A DNA stretch of 64,000 nucleotides from Yeosuana marina (GTDB lineage Bacteria; Bacteroidota; Bacteroidia; Flavobacteriales; Flavobacteriaceae): contig NZ_JAAKGI010000003.1 of the NCBI RefSeq assembly GCF_011762485.1, positions 310,001-374,000 on the forward strand, in the 5' to 3' direction. Position numbers and translations under genes: made by a program. The notes beneath the pieces were generated by a model. It saw nothing but the letters and a program-made list of their open reading frames with translations, did not search any database and had not been told where the DNA came from. This document shows positions 9,670 to 19,516 of the stretch, one piece after another (the first letter of the stretch is position 1; each line of letters opens with the position of its first letter).

Positions 9670-12600
9670 TTGATTTTGAATACAATTAACGCAATATTTT
9701 ATAAATTAATTAATAGATATTTATTCTTATGTTTTGCGTTTCTTTTTTCACTTACAGTATGGTCTCAACAGCCAGAGCAAGATTCTACAGCTACAGGGTT
9801 TTCCTTAGGTAAAATAAAAATGCCTAACCCTAACGGTATCGAATCTAAATACACCTACGACCCCATTACCGATAGATATATTTACACAGAAAAAGTTGGA
9901 AGTTTCAATATAAATTATCCTATTATCCTTACTCCAAAGGAATATCAAGATTTAGTTGAAAGAGAAAATTTAAGATCCTATTACAAACAAAAAATTGATG
10001 CCTTTGATGGTAAAAAGGAAGGTTCTGAAGATGAACAGAAAAATTTATTACCTGGGTTTTATGTAAAATCAGATTTGTTCGAATCTATTTTTGGAGGAAA
10101 CAACATTGATATTGTACCTCAAGGATCGGTTGAAATGGATCTAGGAGTGCTTTTTTCAAAACAAGATAACCCGTCTTTTTCACCAAGAAATAGAAGTAAT
10201 TTTACATTTGATTTTGACCAGCGTATTAGTTTAAGTTTATTGGGAAAGGTGGGAACCCGACTTCAGGTTACAGCTAACTATGACACTCAATCTACCTTCG
10301 ATTTTCAAAATTTAATCAAATTAGAATATACACCCACCGAAGATGATATTATTCAAAAGATAGAGGTAGGTAATGTAAGTATGCCTTTGAATAGTTCCTT
10401 AATCACAGGTGCACAAAGTTTGTTTGGTGTTAAAACACAATTGCAATTCGGAAAAACAACCGTTACAGGAGTTTTTTCTGAACAAAAATCGCAAGCAAAT
10501 ACCGTTATCGCGCAAGGCGGTGGTACTGTAGAAGAATTTGAATTGTTTATAAGAGATTATGATGAAAATAGGCACTTCTTTTTATCACAGTATTTTAGAG
10601 ATCATTATGATAAAGCCTTGGCAACCTATCCATTTTTAAACAATGGAGGATTACAAATTACAAGAATAGAAGTTTGGGTAACCAATAGAAGCAATAGAAC
10701 AGATAATATCAGGAATGTGGTTGCGCTTCAAGATTTGGGAGAGTCTGATGTGATTGGATTGCAAACACCTCCTGGAGGTTTTGTAAATACTGGACCAGGA
10801 TCTTTTCCAGATAATGGTAATAATGATTTTGACCCAACAAATATTGGAGGCGCTGGCTCTCAATTAACCAATGCTATTAGAGATGTTGCTACGGTACAAT
10901 CTGGTATTACGGTGTCAAATGTAAAAGAAGGGTTTGATTATGCTAAATTAGAAAATGCTAGAAAGTTAATTGAAGGACAAGAATATGTTCTTAATAAAGA
11001 TTTAGGATATATTTCGTTAAACCAACGGTTAAATAATGATGAGGTATTGGCGGTCGCGTATCAATTTACAGTTGGAGGACAAGTGTATCAAGTAGGTGAA
11101 TTTGCTAATGATGGGGTTGATGCTACCAATGTAACTACCAATACATCTGGTCAAGTAACCAATGTGGTTAATAGTAACTTGGTATTGAAATTATTAAAAA
11201 GTAGCATTACCAATGTGAATCAGCCAGTTTGGGACTTAATGATGAAAAATATTTATGACACCGGGGCATATCAATTAAGTCCGGATGATTTTAAGCTGAA
11301 TATTTTTTATAACGAGTCGTCACCTTTAAATTATATTACTCCGGTTAGCGGCACACCATTCCCCACGCCTGGTCCCAATGAAGACCCATTAAATGAAATA
11401 CCGCTATTGAGAGTTTTTAATTTGGATAAATTAAATTTCAATAATGATCCACAGACCAATGGCGATGGCTTTTTTGATTTCTATCCAGGCATTACAGTGA
11501 TTCCTCAGAACGGAAAAATAATTTTCACAAGTGTAGAGCCGTTTGGTAGCTATTTATTTAATAAACTATCACTGAATGCAAGTGAAGATTATAGTAATGA
11601 AGCCTCTTACAATGACAACCAAAAGAAGTACGTATATGATGTGCTTTATAAAAGCACCAAAACAGCTGCTTTAGAAGCTGTTGAAAAAAATAAGTTTCTA
11701 TTAAAAGGGCGCTACAAATCAGAAAGTGGTGACGGTATTCCTATTGGTTCATTTAATGTTCCTAGAGGATCGGTTAAGGTAACTGCCGGTGGTCGTGTGT
11801 TGGTTGAAGGTATTGATTATACGGTAAATTATCAATTGGGTCGCGTCCAAATTTTAGATGAAGCGTTAAAAGCCTCAAACACCCCAATCCAAGTTTCTAC
11901 AGAAAATAATGCTGTTTTTGGTCAGCAATCAAAACGTTTTACAGGCATAAATATAGAACATAAGTTTAATGATAATTTCTTGTTAGGAGCCACACTTTTA
12001 AATTTAAACGAACGACCAATAACGCAAAAAGCTAATTACGGAACTGAACCTATAAATAATACCATTTTCGGATTAAATGGTAATTATTCTACCAAAGTAC
12101 CTTTTTTAACACGTTTAGTAAATAAGCTTCCTAATATTGATACCGATGTAGAATCTAACTTATCACTACGTGGTGAGTTTGCCTATTTGGCACCAGGTGC
12201 CCCAAAAGGAACGAATCTTAATGGAGAATCAACCTCATATATTGATGATTTTGAAGGCTCTCAAAATGCTATCGATTTAAAATCGCAACAATCATGGTTC
12301 TTATCCAGTAGACCAATAGGGTTAGGCGTTCCAGGAAATCCTAATGAGGATGATAATGGTATTCAAAATGGATATCAAAGGGCTCGGTTAAATTGGTATA
12401 CGATAGATCCTATTTTTTATAGCAGTCAGCGACCAGGAGATATATCAGATGATGATATGTCAAACTTATATACCAGTCGGGTTTTTATTAATGAGCTATT
12501 CCCTGAGCGCGATTTAGTTCAAGGACAGAATTCCGTACTTAATACGTTGGATTTAGCCTATTATCCTTCAGAAAGAGGGCCGTATAATTTTGAACCAGAT

Positions 12601-15600
12601 GCAACAGATGGTATTATAGATAATCCACAAGAAAGTTGGGCAGGAATAACGCGTCAATTAACATCGACCGATTTAGAGCAAGCCAATGTAGAATACATTG
12701 AATTTTGGTTGCAGGATCCATTTCAAGACAATCCTTCTAATCCAGGAGGAAAATTAGTTTTTGATTTAGGGAATATTTCTGAGGATATTGTGAAGGATGG
12801 CAGAAAATTGTATGAAAATGGGTTGCCTAAAAATGGCGACAAAAGTTTGCTTCCAGTAACAGCTTGGGGAACGGTTGTGCCTCAAAATCAGTCCTTAGTG
12901 TATGCTTTTGACACCACAGGACAAGAACGAATAAATCAGGATGTTGGATATGATGGATATAATAATAGCGAAGAAATTGCAAACTTTGGAGCGAGTTTTG
13001 GTGACGATCCAGCAAATGATGATTACACCTATTTTTTAAATACAGATGGGGATATCTTTGAGCGCTATAAAAAGTATAATGGTGTTGAAGGAAATACGCC
13101 TGACACCTTTTCAAATACGGATAGAGGTGCTAATACGCAACCAGACGTAGAAGACATTAATCGTGATAATACCATGAACACGATTGATAGTTATTTTGAA
13201 TATGAACTTGATATTACCAGACAAAATTTACCGGAAACTCAAAGCGAATATGATAATATTCCTGCATCTAATCCATTAAAGGAGTTTATAACAGATTTTA
13301 AAGTTAGACCTAGAGCCCTGCCAAATGGTGATAAAGTAGATGTGCGATGGTATCAGTTTAGAATTCCTGTTGAAGGAAATCAGAGAAAATCGATTGGAGG
13401 AATAACCGATTTACGTTCTGCACGTTTTACGCGGTTATTTCTTAAAGGGTTTACACAGCCTACAGTATTCCGATTTGGAACAATCGACTTAGTACGAAGT
13501 GATTGGAGGCGCTACACACAAGCTTTAGATAAAAATGACCCAACACCTGATGATCCTCAGACAGATTTTTCAGTTGGCGTTATAGGAACTATCGAAAATG
13601 AGGGTAGTTACCAAAGACCACCAGGTATTGAACCGGAGCAACTATTTAACAATAATACGGTTGTACAACAAAATGAACAGTCTTTAGTGGTTAACGTTTG
13701 TAATTTGGAAACAAAAGATTCTAAAGCAGTCTATAAAAATATAAGTGTAGATATGCGCCAGTATAAACGTTTAAGAATGTTTATGCATGCGCAAGATGAT
13801 GAATCTGGAAGCTTAACAAGTAATGATTTGGTTGGTTTTATTAGAATGGGTAACGACTTAACCCAAAATTATTACCAAATAGAAATACCATTACAAGTAT
13901 CAACAGGAATTACAAGAGAAGAACTTTGGCCCAAAGAGAATGAAATTAATTTATCACTTGATGTATTGGCTCAAATTAAAGCACAAGGAATTTCAGATGG
14001 AACCTTAACAAATGAAGATCCTACATTTTATGATGTTATTGATGGAAAAGCTGTTCCTATTACAGGAGATCAATATTCTAATTATGTGGCAGGACAGCAT
14101 CGAGTCGCAATTAAAGGAAATCCTAATTTTGGAGATATAAGAACGTTGATGGTTGGAGTGAAAAATGCTACTAATAGAAACGATCTTTGCGCTAAGATTT
14201 GGTATAATGAATTACGGTTATCAGATATGGATAACGAAGGCGGTTGGGCTGCTGTAGTAAGTATGGATACCAATTTAGCTGATTTTATGAATATAAGTGC
14301 TACGGGGAGACAAAGTACATCTGGATTCGGATCCATAGAGCAAGGTCCAAGTCAACGTAGTTTAGAAGATGTTAAACAATACGATGTGGTAACTAATGTT
14401 AATGTTGGACAATTATTACCAAAAAAATGGGGTGTTCAAATTCCATTCAATTACGGTCAGAGTGAAGAGCTTATCACCCCAAAATACGATCAATATTATA
14501 AAGACCTTACGCTGGATTCAAGATTGGCAGCAGCCAATTCTAATGCCGAAAGGGAGCAAATTAAACAACAGTCTGAAGATTACACTAAAAGGCAAAGCAT
14601 CAATTTTATAGGTGTCAGAAAAAATAGAACAACAGAGAAGAAACCACGTTTTTATGATGTTGAAAATTTAACGTTTAATTATTCGTATAACAAAGAAGAA
14701 CACAGGGATTTTGAAATTGAAAAAGCGGTTAATAAAACCTTACGTGTAGGAGCTAATTATGCCTATAACTTTAACCCGTTATCTATAGAACCGTTTAAGA
14801 AAAATGATTCGTTGTTTACAGGAAAATATTGGAAACTTTTAAAAGACTTTAATGTTAATTTAATGCCTACTAGCTTCACTATTAATTCAAATATTAATAG
14901 ACAATTTAATAGTCAAAAATTCAGAGAGGTTGAGTTAGGAGGGAATAATATTGGACTTGAAGAATTATATCGAAGAAATTACATGTTCGATTTTCAATAC
15001 ACTATTAATTACAATTTAACTAAGGCCCTACAATTTAATTTTACAGCGGCTAATAATAACATAGTACGTAATTATTTTAAAGATAATATTCTTAATGGCG
15101 AACAAGATCCAACCTTAGACATTTGGGACGGATTTTTTGATTTTGGAGATCCTAACAGGCAAAATCAACAATTAGGAATTACCTACGAGTTACCTATTAA
15201 TAAAATACCAACCTTTAGTTTTATAAATGCGACGTATCAATACAGTAGCGATTTCCAATGGCAAAAAGGATCTGATTTATATGGTAATTTAGAATTAGAT
15301 GGACAAACCTATGATTTAGGAAACACCATTCAAAATGCTAATACTCATAATATCAATACAACTTTAGATATGAATAAGTTGTACAAGTATATTGGGTTAA
15401 CAAAAAAGCCAACACGAGTTGTCAGGTCAAGAACCAGTGGAGCGCCTCCAGGGGCAAATCAAGACAACACAAACAAGGTGAAAACTAAAGGCGGAGGTGG
15501 AACCAAAATATTAAATGCTGGAATAGATATTTTAACTAGTATTAAGCGAATTCAATTTAATTATTCTGAAAATAACGGAACGTTTTTACCCGGATATTTG

Positions 15601-16896
15601 CCAACACCTGGTTTTATAGGAACACTTAAACCTACATTGGGGTATACTTTTGGAAGTCAAACTGATATACGCTATTTAGCGGCTAGAAATGGATGGTTAA
15701 CTGTTTTTCCCGAGTTTAACCAACAATATACCGAAACACATACAAAACAATTAGACGTTTCTGCCAGTTTAGAGCCTGTAAAAGATTTAAAAATCGATCT
15801 TATAGGAAACAGAGCATACTATGAAAACTTTACAGAAAACTACAGAGTTAATGATACAGGGGGAGACTATGAATATGAGTCTTTAACACCAAATACGTTT
15901 GGTAATTTTAATATCTCTACGGTGCTATTAAAAACGGCCTTTAGTACAAGTGATGAAAATAGCTCTCAAGCATTTAGTGATTTTAGAGCAAATAGATTAA
16001 CAATAGCTCAAAGATTGGCGGCCGATAGAGGCGTAGATTTAAATAACCCGGATAATATTGGAATAGATGGCTATCCAAAAGGCTTTGGTAAAAATAATCA
16101 ATCAGTTCTTATACCAGCATTTTTAGCCGCCTATACAGGTACAGACGCTAATAGTGTAAAACTGGGAGCTTTTAGAGATGTGCCAATTCCTAATTGGGAT
16201 ATTAAATATACTGGTTTAATGAAATTTGAATGGTTTAAAAAACGATTCAAACGTTTCTCTATTACACATGGCTATCGTTCAACATATACCATCAATCAAT
16301 TTAGATCTAATTTAGATTATTCAACTATTGATTATAATTCAGATTATGATTCACAACCAAGCAATGTGTTAGACCAATCTGGTAACTATAAAAATGAAAA
16401 CTTATATAGCAATATTAACTTAGCAGAAATGTTTAGTCCGCTTGTAAGAATTGATTTTGAAATGAAAAACTCTATTAAAATTCTTGCTGAAGTTAAAAAA
16501 GATAGGTTGTTATCATTAAGTTTTGATAATAATTTAATGACTGAAATTCAAGGAAAAGAATATGTCATTGGTTTAGGGTATAGAATTAAAGATTTACGAA
16601 TTAGATCGCAGTTGGCAGGGCCTCAAAAACGAATTGTTAGCGACTTAAATATGAAGGCAGATATTTCTATAAGAGATAACAAAACCATTATAAGATATTT
16701 AGATTTAGAAAACAATCAAGTAACCTCGGGACAAACAATTTGGGGATTAAAATATTCAGCAGATTATGCCTTCAGTAAAAATCTAACTGGAATTTTTTAC
16801 TTTGATTATTCGTTTTCAGAATACGCTATTTCAACAGCATTTCCACAAACAACTATCCGATCTGGTTTTACCATTCGATATAATTTTGGGAATTAA
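9670..16896 (+). CDS. sprA: T9SS translocon / gliding motility protein SprA
   Basis: SprA (also called Sov) is the giant outer-membrane beta-barrel pore through which type IX cargo leaves the cell, and it is needed for secretion and gliding. The ORF is 2408 residues, the expected size. It begins with a signal peptide (KLINRYLFLCFAFLFSLTVWSQ), has Asp/Asn-rich beta-strand repeats throughout, and ends in an aromatic strand (SGFTIRYNFGN) typical of outer-membrane barrels. The SprA region YIDDFEGSQNAIDLKSQQSW (near 860-880) is clearly recognisable. No ATG lies before the signal peptide. The start is TTG at 9670, directly after the ruvA stop, or TTG at 9676. Translation is probably coupled to ruvA. 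No frameshift or internal stop was seen. Confidence 0.97.
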   Translation: MILNTINAIFYKLINRYLFLCFAFLFSLTVWSQQPEQDSTATGFSLGKIKMPNPNGIESKYTYDPITDRYIYTEKVGSFNINYPIILTPKEYQDLVERENLRSYYKQKIDAFDGKKEGSEDEQKNLLPGFYVKSDLFESIFGGNNIDIVPQGSVEMDLGVLFSKQDNPSFSPRNRSNFTFDFDQRISLSLLGKVGTRLQVTANYDTQSTFDFQNLIKLEYTPTEDDIIQKIEVGNVSMPLNSSLITGAQSLFGVKTQLQFGKTTVTGVFSEQKSQANTVIAQGGGTVEEFELFIRDYDENRHFFLSQYFRDHYDKALATYPFLNNGGLQITRIEVWVTNRSNRTDNIRNVVALQDLGESDVIGLQTPPGGFVNTGPGSFPDNGNNDFDPTNIGGAGSQLTNAIRDVATVQSGITVSNVKEGFDYAKLENARKLIEGQEYVLNKDLGYISLNQRLNNDEVLAVAYQFTVGGQVYQVGEFANDGVDATNVTTNTSGQVTNVVNSNLVLKLLKSSITNVNQPVWDLMMKNIYDTGAYQLSPDDFKLNIFYNESSPLNYITPVSGTPFPTPGPNEDPLNEIPLLRVFNLDKLNFNNDPQTNGDGFFDFYPGITVIPQNGKIIFTSVEPFGSYLFNKLSLNASEDYSNEASYNDNQKKYVYDVLYKSTKTAALEAVEKNKFLLKGRYKSESGDGIPIGSFNVPRGSVKVTAGGRVLVEGIDYTVNYQLGRVQILDEALKASNTPIQVSTENNAVFGQQSKRFTGINIEHKFNDNFLLGATLLNLNERPITQKANYGTEPINNTIFGLNGNYSTKVPFLTRLVNKLPNIDTDVESNLSLRGEFAYLAPGAPKGTNLNGESTSYIDDFEGSQNAIDLKSQQSWFLSSRPIGLGVPGNPNEDDNGIQNGYQRARLNWYTIDPIFYSSQRPGDISDDDMSNLYTSRVFINELFPERDLVQGQNSVLNTLDLAYYPSERGPYNFEPDATDGIIDNPQESWAGITRQLTSTDLEQANVEYIEFWLQDPFQDNPSNPGGKLVFDLGNISEDIVKDGRKLYENGLPKNGDKSLLPVTAWGTVVPQNQSLVYAFDTTGQERINQDVGYDGYNNSEEIANFGASFGDDPANDDYTYFLNTDGDIFERYKKYNGVEGNTPDTFSNTDRGANTQPDVEDINRDNTMNTIDSYFEYELDITRQNLPETQSEYDNIPASNPLKEFITDFKVRPRALPNGDKVDVRWYQFRIPVEGNQRKSIGGITDLRSARFTRLFLKGFTQPTVFRFGTIDLVRSDWRRYTQALDKNDPTPDDPQTDFSVGVIGTIENEGSYQRPPGIEPEQLFNNNTVVQQNEQSLVVNVCNLETKDSKAVYKNISVDMRQYKRLRMFMHAQDDESGSLTSNDLVGFIRMGNDLTQNYYQIEIPLQVSTGITREELWPKENEINLSLDVLAQIKAQGISDGTLTNEDPTFYDVIDGKAVPITGDQYSNYVAGQHRVAIKGNPNFGDIRTLMVGVKNATNRNDLCAKIWYNELRLSDMDNEGGWAAVVSMDTNLADFMNISATGRQSTSGFGSIEQGPSQRSLEDVKQYDVVTNVNVGQLLPKKWGVQIPFNYGQSEELITPKYDQYYKDLTLDSRLAAANSNAEREQIKQQSEDYTKRQSINFIGVRKNRTTEKKPRFYDVENLTFNYSYNKEEHRDFEIEKAVNKTLRVGANYAYNFNPLSIEPFKKNDSLFTGKYWKLLKDFNVNLMPTSFTINSNINRQFNSQKFREVELGGNNIGLEELYRRNYMFDFQYTINYNLTKALQFNFTAANNNIVRNYFKDNILNGEQDPTLDIWDGFFDFGDPNRQNQQLGITYELPINKIPTFSFINATYQYSSDFQWQKGSDLYGNLELDGQTYDLGNTIQNANTHNINTTLDMNKLYKYIGLTKKPTRVVRSRTSGAPPGANQDNTNKVKTKGGGGTKILNAGIDILTSIKRIQFNYSENNGTFLPGYLPTPGFIGTLKPTLGYTFGSQTDIRYLAARNGWLTVFPEFNQQYTETHTKQLDVSASLEPVKDLKIDLIGNRAYYENFTENYRVNDTGGDYEYESLTPNTFGNFNISTVLLKTAFSTSDENSSQAFSDFRANRLTIAQRLAADRGVDLNNPDNIGIDGYPKGFGKNNQSVLIPAFLAAYTGTDANSVKLGAFRDVPIPNWDIKYTGLMKFEWFKKRFKRFSITHGYRSTYTINQFRSNLDYSTIDYNSDYDSQPSNVLDQSGNYKNENLYSNINLAEMFSPLVRIDFEMKNSIKILAEVKKDRLLSLSFDNNLMTEIQGKEYVIGLGYRIKDLRIRSQLAGPQKRIVSDLNMKADISIRDNKTIIRYLDLENNQVTSGQTIWGLKYSADYAFSKNLTGIFYFDYSFSEYAISTAFPQTTIRSGFTIRYNFGN

Positions 16897-16907
16897 CAAA
16901 TAAGTAT

Positions 16908-16937
16908 TTGAATTAAAGATTTGAATAAATACATTTG
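16908..16937 (+). promoter_or_regulatory. Flavobacterial promoter upstream of gcvH
   Basis: TTG at 16908-16910 and TACATTTG at 16930-16937 are separated by 19 nt, matching the Bacteroidetes TTG-N17-20-TAnnTTTG promoter. It lies 23 bp before the gcvH ATG, so gcvH and the overlapping VanZ-like gene can be transcribed independently of sprA. Confidence 0.75.
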
Positions 16938-16960
16938 CAATATCAATATAAAACACAAAA

Positions 16961-17341
16961 ATGAACATACCAGCAGAATTACACTACACAAAAGACCATG
17001 AATGGGTTAAAATTGAAGGAGACATTGCCACTATTGGAATTACAGATTTTGCGCAAGGCGAATTAGGAGATATTGTTTACGTAGAGGTTGAAACCCTTGA
17101 TGAAACACTAGAGGCCGAAGAAATATTTGGAACCGTAGAAGCCGTTAAAACGGTATCAGATTTATTTTTGCCATTATCTGGTGAAATAATAGAGTTCAAT
17201 GAGGCTTTAGAAGACGAGCCTGAAAAAGTAAATTCAGATCCTTATGGTGAAGGATGGATGATTAAAATGAAGTGTTCAGATTTGTCTCAGGTCGATAACT
17301 TGTTATCTGCTGATGCTTATAAAACATTGGTTGGTGCTTAA
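16961..17341 (+). CDS. gcvH: Glycine cleavage system H protein
   Basis: Lipoyl carrier that shuttles the aminomethyl group between the P, T and L proteins of the glycine cleavage system. Its 126 residues show the full H-protein pattern: YTKDHEWV at the start, [17 protein letters not shown], and the lipoylation loop [11 protein letters not shown], with K63 the expected lipoylated lysine. The C-terminal GEGWMIKMK segment is also typical. No other glycine cleavage genes are in the window. The gene has its own promoter and overlaps the next ORF by 29 bp. Its position after sprA is conserved in flavobacteria as far as I recall and seems unrelated to secretion. Confidence 0.97.
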   Translation: MNIPAELHYTKDHEWVKIEGDIATIGITDFAQGELGDIVYVEVETLDETLEAEEIFGTVEAVKTVSDLFLPLSGEIIEFNEALEDEPEKVNSDPYGEGWMIKMKCSDLSQVDNLLSADAYKTLVGA

Positions 17342-17714
17342 AACCTATTCTTTAATAATAACAATACTGTATTCATTAGCGTTAGCTACGGTTTGTCTTA
17401 TAAAAGTAGATAAAATAGTTGAGGAAGTTCACATTCAAAATGCTGATAAAATTTTTCACTTTTCAGCCTATTTTGTATTAGCAATTTTATGGTACGTTAC
17501 GTTATTTTTTCAATTTAAAATAAATAAAAATAAAAGTATTATCTATGCTATTTGTTTTTCTGTCGTGTTTGGTATAATTATTGAGATACTTCAGGGAGCT
17601 ATAACAACTAGCAGACAATCAGATATAAATGATGTGTTTGCTAATACTCTAGGAGCGTTGTTGGCAACATTAGTAATATACATTAAAAACAGAATCCTTA
17701 TTAAAAAAATATAA
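17313..17714 (+). CDS. VanZ-like family membrane protein
   Basis: A 133-residue protein with about four membrane segments. It shows VanZ-family features: [16 protein letters not shown] between helices 1 and 2, and the conserved late motif [30 protein letters not shown]. The family is named for teicoplanin resistance in enterococci, but the biochemical activity of members is unknown, and this one should not be read as a resistance gene. The ATG at 17313 lies inside gcvH in another frame, giving a 29-bp overlap; no better internal start precedes the first helix, so translational coupling to gcvH is likely. Confidence 0.87.
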   Translation: MLIKHWLVLKTYSLIITILYSLALATVCLIKVDKIVEEVHIQNADKIFHFSAYFVLAILWYVTLFFQFKINKNKSIIYAICFSVVFGIIIEILQGAITTSRQSDINDVFANTLGALLATLVIYIKNRILIKKI

Positions 17715-17774
17715 AGACTTGTTTTTTTGATAAATAAATAGTTATTTTAGCAATCTACAAAAACGATTAAAATT

Positions 17775-18494
17775 ATGGAACCTAAGAAAAATCCTAAAGC
17801 AAATGTTGGACGTAACAGTTCACTGTATTTCGCAATTGGTTTAGCTTTAATGTTGTTTCTTACAAATTATGCGATCAATTACAAATCTTATGATAAGTCT
17901 AATATTGATATAGGGCAAGTAAGTATGGATGCGTTAGACGATGAAGAAGTTCCAATTACGGAACAATTACAAACGCCACCACCACCACCACCACCACCTG
18001 CTGCTCCAGAGCAAATTGAAGTTGTTGAAGATGAGGCGGAGGTTGAAGAAACTGTTATAGAGTCCACAGAAGCTGATCAAGAGACAGAAATTGCCGAAGT
18101 AGAAGATGTTGCTGTAGAAGAAGTAGAGGAAGATGTAGAAGTGCCTTTTGCTGTTATTGAAAACGTACCGGTATTTCCAGGTTGTGATAAAGGCGATAAC
18201 AATGCAAAGAAAAAATGTATGTCTGAAAAAATCGCTGATTTTGTAAATAAAAAATTTAATACAGATTTAGCTAGTGAATTAGGATTAAGTGGAAGACAAC
18301 GTATTAATGTAATTTTTAAAATTGATAAATCTGGAAAAATTACAGGTATTCGTGCAAGAGCTCCACACCCAGCTCTAGAAAAAGAGGCGGCTCGTGTTAT
18401 TGGTTTGCTTCCTCAAATGAAACCAGGGAAACAACGTGGTAAGGCTGTAACAGTTCCATATTCTTTACCTATTATATTCCAAGTACAAGATTAA
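17775..18494 (+). CDS. TonB-family energy transducer (first copy)
   Basis: TonB couples the inner-membrane proton gradient, through ExbB/ExbD, to outer-membrane transporters. The 239 residues comprise a short cytoplasmic tail, one membrane helix at about 16-36, a spacer with eight prolines in a row (68-75) and then a Glu/Val-rich acidic stretch, and a C-terminal TonB domain (about 130-239). That domain contains INVIFKIDKSGKITGIRARAPHP and EKEAARVIGLLPQMKPGKQRG. Two cysteines, C137 and C148, sit at the domain entry. The spacer is acidic rather than the Lys-Pro type of E. coli TonB. The gene follows sprA-gcvH-vanZ and precedes a second TonB and remB, suggesting a role in gliding or type IX secretion, which is inference. 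A strong terminator follows. Confidence 0.93.
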   Translation: MEPKKNPKANVGRNSSLYFAIGLALMLFLTNYAINYKSYDKSNIDIGQVSMDALDDEEVPITEQLQTPPPPPPPPAAPEQIEVVEDEAEVEETVIESTEADQETEIAEVEDVAVEEVEEDVEVPFAVIENVPVFPGCDKGDNNAKKKCMSEKIADFVNKKFNTDLASELGLSGRQRINVIFKIDKSGKITGIRARAPHPALEKEAARVIGLLPQMKPGKQRGKAVTVPYSLPIIFQVQD

Positions 18495-18530
18495 TTTTCT
18501 TTCCTTTTAGTTAAGGAATAAACAAATATA

Positions 18531-18569
18531 AAATCCCGTTACATAACATGTAACGGGATTTCTTTTTTT
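18531..18569 (+). terminator. Rho-independent terminator after first tonB
   Basis: A perfect 12-bp stem, AAATCCCGTTAC (18531-18542) pairing with GTAACGGGATTT (18550-18561), with a 7-nt loop, followed by a run of seven T after one C. It lies 36 bp after the tonB stop and separates it from the second tonB. Confidence 0.92.
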
Positions 18570-18621
18570 GGTACACTTATTGTGATTTTATCATAATATT
18601 AACAGTTAATCTAAAATTATT

Positions 18622-19398
18622 ATGAGAATTCCAAAAAATCCTCACGAACTCATTCGCCAAAATGAGAAATCCGTGAAAAAATCACAAAAGCATGATGCAA
18701 ATTTACAAAAAAACACAATTCTTTATTTTCAAGTAGGTTTGATTATTTGCTTATTAGCCGCTTATGGTTTGTTTGAAATGACATTTGAAACAAGATTGCA
18801 AGAAATTTGTGAATTTAAGCCTATTGAAGAGCCAGCCCTTTTTATTGATGTTCCATTAATAAAGCCAGCTCAACCGGAAAAAGAAGAGATGGTTAAAAAA
18901 CAAATAACCAGAGTTGTTGATCCAAAGTTTGTTATTGATGAAAATACACCTGAAATTTTCACTAAAGATCCAGTTGTAACAGAAACTCCTATCGATCCTA
19001 AAAGAGTTCCTGAGGTAATTAAAATTCCAGAGGTTGAAAATGTGCCGTATATTCTTGTTGAGCAAGTGCCTATTTATCCGGGATGCGAAAGGGCAAAGGA
19101 TAATAATGAACGAAGAAAATGTATGTCAGATAAAATTAATAAGCTCGTTCAAAAAAAGTTTAATAGTAATATAGCCTCAGAGTACGGTTTGTCTGGAATT
19201 CAAAGAATTAATGTCGAGTTTAAAATTGATAAAACTGGGCATGTAACCGATATTAAAACAAGGGCAACACATCCAAAGCTAGAAGAAGAGGCGGAGCGTG
19301 TAGTCAATATAATTCCTGATATGGAGCCTGGTAAACAAAGAGATAGACCCGTGGGTGTTATTTATTCGTTACCAATAGTTTTTAAAGTTCAAAATTAG
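18622..19398 (+). CDS. TonB-family energy transducer (second copy)
   Basis: A 258-residue paralogue of the preceding TonB protein. It has an N-terminal basic tail, one membrane helix (about 32-52, ILYFQVGLIICLLAAYGLF), a periplasmic spacer rich in Pro, Lys and Glu, and a C-terminal TonB domain (about 148-258). That domain is very close to its neighbour: SGIQRINVEFKIDKTGHVTDIKTRATHP, then EAERVVNIIPDMEPGKQRD. The cysteine pair C155/C167 is conserved with one extra residue between. The spacer lacks the polyproline run of the first copy. The two probably arose by tandem duplication and then diverged in the spacer. A terminator lies on each side, so it seems to be its own transcription unit. Confidence 0.92.
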   Translation: MRIPKNPHELIRQNEKSVKKSQKHDANLQKNTILYFQVGLIICLLAAYGLFEMTFETRLQEICEFKPIEEPALFIDVPLIKPAQPEKEEMVKKQITRVVDPKFVIDENTPEIFTKDPVVTETPIDPKRVPEVIKIPEVENVPYILVEQVPIYPGCERAKDNNERRKCMSDKINKLVQKKFNSNIASEYGLSGIQRINVEFKIDKTGHVTDIKTRATHPKLEEEAERVVNIIPDMEPGKQRDRPVGVIYSLPIVFKVQN

Positions 19399-19421
19399 TT
19401 TTTATATACTCTTTTTGCTTT

Positions 19422-19454
19422 AAAACCGTTATTCATTAGGATAACGGTTTTTTT
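19422..19454 (+). terminator. Terminator after second tonB
   Basis: AAAACCGTTAT (19422-19432) pairs with ATAACGGTTTT (19441-19451) across an 8-nt loop and runs into T residues to 19454. It lies 23 bp after the stop codon of the second tonB and isolates it from remB. Confidence 0.9.
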
Positions 19455-19516
19455 AATGTTTGCATTCTTAAAAATATAGTATCTTTCTGCTTTCAAACAA
19501 TTCTTAGTACAATCCC

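Noticed and set aside
14396..14611. 71-codon open frame in another frame inside sprA
   Set aside because: sprA is continuous and conserved across this stretch, with no sign of frameshift.
17979..17999. CCA trinucleotide repeat
   Set aside because: It encodes the polyproline spacer of the first TonB protein and is expected there rather than being a separate repeat element.
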